Positions 60,843-64,000 of a DNA stretch of 64,000 nucleotides are shown here, piece by piece. How positions within the stretch are numbered: the stretch's first letter is position 1; each line of letters begins with the position of its first letter. The position numbers were made by a program, and so were the translations under genes. Location: positions 3,224,501-3,288,500 of the forward strand of contig CM067528.1 in NCBI GenBank assembly GCA_034509925.1, read 5' to 3'. The notes below the pieces were generated by a model, which was not told the DNA's origin, made no database searches, and worked only from the letters and a program-made list of their open reading frames with translations. The DNA comes from Hirudinaria manillensis (lineage: Eukaryota > Annelida > Clitellata > Hirudinida > Hirudinidae).

Positions 60843-61092
60843 ATTAGATGTCCCTATGTTAATTCGAGTTTTTTCTAACTTCAATTTTCTGTGCTAGTAA
60901 TTGAAAAGATGGACCCAATGTTTTAATTATAATTATATTTTATTAGGGATTCAATATTTTTGAACTTTTGAACCTTCGAACTTTTGTAGTGACATTAATT
61001 CGCCAAGAATTTTAGATTTCCAATCAGATTTGTCAAACTTAATTTGCAAAATTGTTTCGGCAACCTTTCTCTGCATTTTTGAGGATAAATTC

Positions 61093-61098
61093 AATAAA
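61093..61098 (+). terminator. Probable poly(A) signal of the L1-like gene
   Basis: AATAAA in AT-rich sequence, 251 bases after the candidate terminal stop (60842) and about 600 bases before the bestrophin start codon. Confidence 0.5.
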
Positions 61099-61377
61099 AA
61101 ACTGATTTAAACAAACATTCGCAAACTATTTTTTAATGAGGTCATGACATTGACTAATAGATTGATTTCACTCGAATTCGCGGCTCGAACTTTTCGTTAA
61201 AGCCATTTAATCATCCGAAACTCTTTCAGCTAAATAATCTCGCGTGACTTAAAAGTTAACGAGCGCAACTTTGAAAGTTGTTCATAAAAATTATTGTTAA
61301 GGCCAAAAAGCATTTCTATTTTAAACTTCATTTAATAAATTGCCCTATTTTTCATTGTTTACTGGCTTGTTTTTTAG

Positions 61378-61543
61378 TTTGGACCAGCGACTTGGCTTCC
61401 ATGACGGGCCGGGTATTCATTGGAAAGTGGACCTGATTGATCGAGTTAGAATTTTCGGCGGAGACCAAGAGGAAAATGTATGCGAAGTATTAAATGTAAA
61501 GATTCAATCTGTCTTCCCCACAGATTCGCTAAATTTGGACTAA
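61378..61543 (+). other. Open segment after a strong acceptor, upstream of bestrophin
   Basis: A long T-rich tract (cttgttttttag) ends at 61377. The following 166 bases are open in one frame (reading ...RLGFHDGPGIHWKVD...) to a TAG at 61541-61543. It could be a 5' UTR exon of bestrophin, a further 3' exon of the adhesion gene in another phase, or chance. No family was recognised. Confidence 0.3.
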
Positions 61544-61698
61544 AAAGTTCCTTAAATAATGTTAATTACTGTATTTAAATTTGTTAAAGTGACGATGAGG
61601 TTAATTTTTAGTTAATAATGGTTCTTGAGTAATTTTTTTAAATTAACTTTTAGTTACCTAAACTCGTCTGCTCGGCAGTTTGATTAGAGTTTCGGAGG

Positions 61699-63431
61699 AT
61701 GACCGTGAAATACAATCATTTAATTGCTGAAGCCACATTGCTTGGTTTTCCTAAATTACTTTTTAGGTGGATTACGCGACTATAATGATACAACTAGACT
61801 CTCGCTAATCAATTTCATTTCAGGTGGAGAGGCAGTTTATGGAAATTGATATGGATCGATATAATATTTTTCGGCTCGATTTACCTCTTCATATCGGTGA
61901 TGTATCTGTATATTATGGATGATAGCCAGAGAGAGTATATTTTTAATTGTTGACGAGTATCTTTTAAAATTGGATAAAAGTGTTATAAACGTTTTAGGCG
62001 TTTCCAAAAGGTGGCCATTTACTGTAACATGAACAGTTTCAAAATCCCACTTGGGTTCTTACTCGGATTTTACGTGCAGCAAGTGATGAATAGATTTTGG
62101 CTCAGTTTTAAGACTATTCCATGGCCTACGGATGTTGCTTTCTATATAAACATATTTATCACCGGTGAAGGAGAACAATCGCGTTTGTTTAGAAGAACGA
62201 TTATAAGGCATATATGTTGTACGTTTGTACTGACAATGAGGTCGATATGCAAACCAGTAAAAAAGAGGTTTCCAAGTTTCGCTCATTTGGTTGAAGCAGG
62301 TAAGAATGATTCAATCAGACGTGAGATAAATACAAAAATATCTGTCAATAGACATGAGGCATAAAAGACTAAAATAATTCGGTTTATTCAAGGATTGATG
62401 ACCGCTGAAGAGGCTAGGGACATCATTTCGTTAAACATTAAATTTAACAATTATTTCGTTCCAATTACATGGTCGACTAAGTTAGTCGGAGACTCTAGGA
62501 GAGATGGTCTTATGAGGAGAGACATGGATTATGACAGACTCATCAGAGTGGGTCAAAATTGCTCATTATAAGTGCTTAATTTCTCTAAAATCAAAATTCT
62601 TAAACAGGAGCTAAATGAGTTCAGATCAAAGTGTGGGACTCTGTTGAAATTTGACTGGATTTCTTTGCCTCTGGTATACACTCAAGTTGGTGTTTTCAGA
62701 CCTACCGTGTTTAATGTACATCTTGACTTAGCTAATTCAAACATTTAATAATTGCAAGGTGGTTTCAATTGCTGTATACCTGTTTTGCTTCACCTGTTTG
62801 CTAGGAAGATATCCCTTCATCAAGGGAGAGGCCAGCGAAGCTAGGTTCCCATTCTTCACTATGGCTCAATTTATTTTCTACATATCATGGCTCAAAGTAA
62901 GTTGTGTTTCGAAGAAACATAAATAAAGTTCTGGCTTTGACATGTTGTTCTACAGGTAGGGCAGAGTGTTGCAAATCCTTTTGGTGAAGATGATGACGAC
63001 TTTGACATCAACACAATGATTGACAACTTCTTGAACGTTGGCGAGAATTATCCATAATTCATTCAATTGTTCATTTTGGATAAAAATGCTGAACTATTCC
63101 TTTCCATTCTTTGTGATTTCAGGAATCATATTTAATAGTAGACAGACTGAAAACCAACGTCCCAGACTTTAAGAAGGACAGACATTGGGACATTAACACT
63201 GCTCTGAGGAAGCTTCTATTGCACAATGTAGAATATATGGGATCTGCTGCTGGTCTATTGTAAGAAGTTCTTATTTTGTGTATTAATCATAAAACTAATT
63301 AAAAAAGTAATAGATTTGATTACCCGATCTTACACATTCGATAGTATTCACTTAACTAAATGTTACAATTCAGAATTTCAGAGGAAAAGCAGGCTGTACG
63401 AGAAATTGAAAAGACCGAGCAGAAACCTTGA
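61699..63431 (+). CDS. BEST: Bestrophin-family anion channel, short form (9 exons, 375 aa)
   Basis: Bestrophins form pentameric Ca2+-activated chloride/bicarbonate channels. Coding exons: 61699-61766, 61824-61934, 61998-62299, 62393-62547, 62608-62685, 62759-62896, 62956-63036, 63123-63259, 63374-63431. The total is 1128 nt with all phases consistent. The N-terminus reads MTVKYNHLIAEATLLG..., then FRWRGSLWKL as in the family. The neck sequence IPLGFLLGFYV places I76, F80 and F84 at the same numbers as in human BEST1. Other signatures are PWPTD, RRTIIRH, KRFPSFAHLVEAG, DWISLPLVYTQVV, TCLLGR, FYISWLKV and the Ca2+-clasp ANPFGEDDDDFD (290-301). The aperture position, Ile in human BEST1, is Leu here (L232 in DWISLPLVY). 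The tail ends soon after YMGSAAG (349-355), near the autoinhibitory segment, so the long variable C-terminus of vertebrate bestrophins is missing. Introns are short (57-113 bp). The start is chosen because exon 1 joins in phase to WRG. Confidence 0.97.
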
Positions 63432-63539
63432 TTTGATTTCCATTAAATTAGTTCTGTTCATTTACAACATTAAATTAAATACTAAAGCATGACTCAAGAA
63501 AAGTCACGCTGAGGTGTCCAATGTCATTATTATACATAA
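63432..63539. other. Convergent 3' UTR spacer between bestrophin and the minus-strand gene
   Basis: 108 bases between opposing stop codons. ATTAAA occurs on the plus strand at about 63443. Both 3' UTRs almost certainly overlap. Confidence 0.6.
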
Positions 63540-64000
63540 TCAGAAAGAATGCAGTATCTCATTGACCAAATGCTGAATTCCATCATCAGAGTGATCCTTA
63601 TACCTTTCCAGAGCTTCAGGAATGCCACTTGTAGCGAGGATCGAGTTAATAGAACCTGCAGAAAGATAATGTAATACAATATAATAATATATTAATTTGT
63701 TAGCCAGAAGAAATTAATTGGGTTTCTAAAGATATTATTTAAATTTATAAATACTAATTTATCTTCAATTTAAAATATTATAGAAGAATTGACTAAAATG
63801 TTTAAATGGGCATATATTTTTTTTAATTTGTTAAAATTAACAAACCTATTCTCTGGCATTTGAGTATAAGAACCAGTATATTGCTTAGAACTTCTCCTGG
63901 TAATGGATCCTTCGATGACAGAAAAGATTCCAGTTCTTTGCAAAACATTTCTTTGTTTTCCAGTGGGATCTCATCTTGATGCAAAGAAATCCAATTTAAA
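63540..64000 (-). CDS. 3' end of an unidentified helical (ARM/HEAT-like) protein, partial
   Basis: Two coding exons on the minus strand: 64000-63846, open and continuing beyond the window, and 63655-63540, ending in TGA (63542-63540). The intron is GT-AG and the junction phase fits (...KCQRIG-SINSIL...). About 90 residues are visible: LNWISLHQDEIPLENKE..., a Leu-rich helix SNILVLILKCQRIG, and SGIPEALERYKDHSDDG... to NEILHSF. The spacing of amphipathic helices and the ILATSGIPEALERY-like segment resemble helical-repeat proteins, but I cannot name the family. It converges on bestrophin with only 108 bases between the two stop codons. Confidence 0.75.

Overview
This is a eukaryotic, almost certainly invertebrate bilaterian, genomic window. 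Every convincing gene is split by GT-AG introns, the families are animal ones (plasma-membrane Ca2+ pump, L1-type cell-adhesion protein, bestrophin), the non-coding DNA is AT-rich, and it carries an exceptional load of tri- and tetranucleotide microsatellites (AAT, AAC, ATC/GAT, GGAT, AAAT). A lophotrochozoan (annelid/leech or mollusc) is plausible, but this is inference and the sequence does not prove it.

Layout. (1) 831-6418, plus: a five-exon gene for an unrecognised 252-aa protein with a Cys/Trp-rich hydrophobic segment. (2) 6419-16295: about 10 kb of repeat-rich intergenic DNA, holding one unexplained GC-rich island near 13.4-13.7 kb. (3) 31517-16296, minus: a complete PMCA-type Ca2+-ATPase gene. 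I assembled 21 coding exons; they sum to 3414 nt, an exact multiple of three, giving 1137 aa. All P-type ATPase signatures are present. The last intron lies where vertebrate PMCA splice site C lies, and it leads to a short unusual tail. (4) 31518-42853: a divergent, repeat-rich region of about 11 kb between the PMCA 5' end and the next gene. (5) 42854-60842, plus: an L1/neuroglian-like adhesion gene. Twelve or thirteen exons encode a signal peptide, one Ig domain carrying a low-complexity insertion, and six FN3 domains with an RRKR cleavage motif in the third. The end is either a stop inside exon 12 or a small terminal exon with a hydrophobic tail. No L1-type ankyrin-binding cytoplasmic tail is seen. 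(6) 61699-63431, plus: a compact nine-exon bestrophin gene of 375 aa. The I76/F80/F84 neck and the acidic Ca2+ clasp are conserved, even in numbering. (7) 64000-63540, minus: the last two exons of a convergent, unidentified helical protein that continues past the window.

Functionally, the PMCA (Ca2+ export) and the bestrophin (Ca2+-gated anion channel family) both deal with Ca2+. They are unrelated families separated by an adhesion gene, so I do not claim a cluster. I find no mobile-element ORF, CRISPR array, rRNA or convincing tRNA. The most interesting points are the reduced one-Ig/six-FN3 L1-like architecture without a classical tail, the PMCA tail that replaces the second half of the calmodulin-binding region, two in-frame 5' splice-site choices (GC or GT) in the PMCA pump core, and microsatellites lying directly against splice sites.
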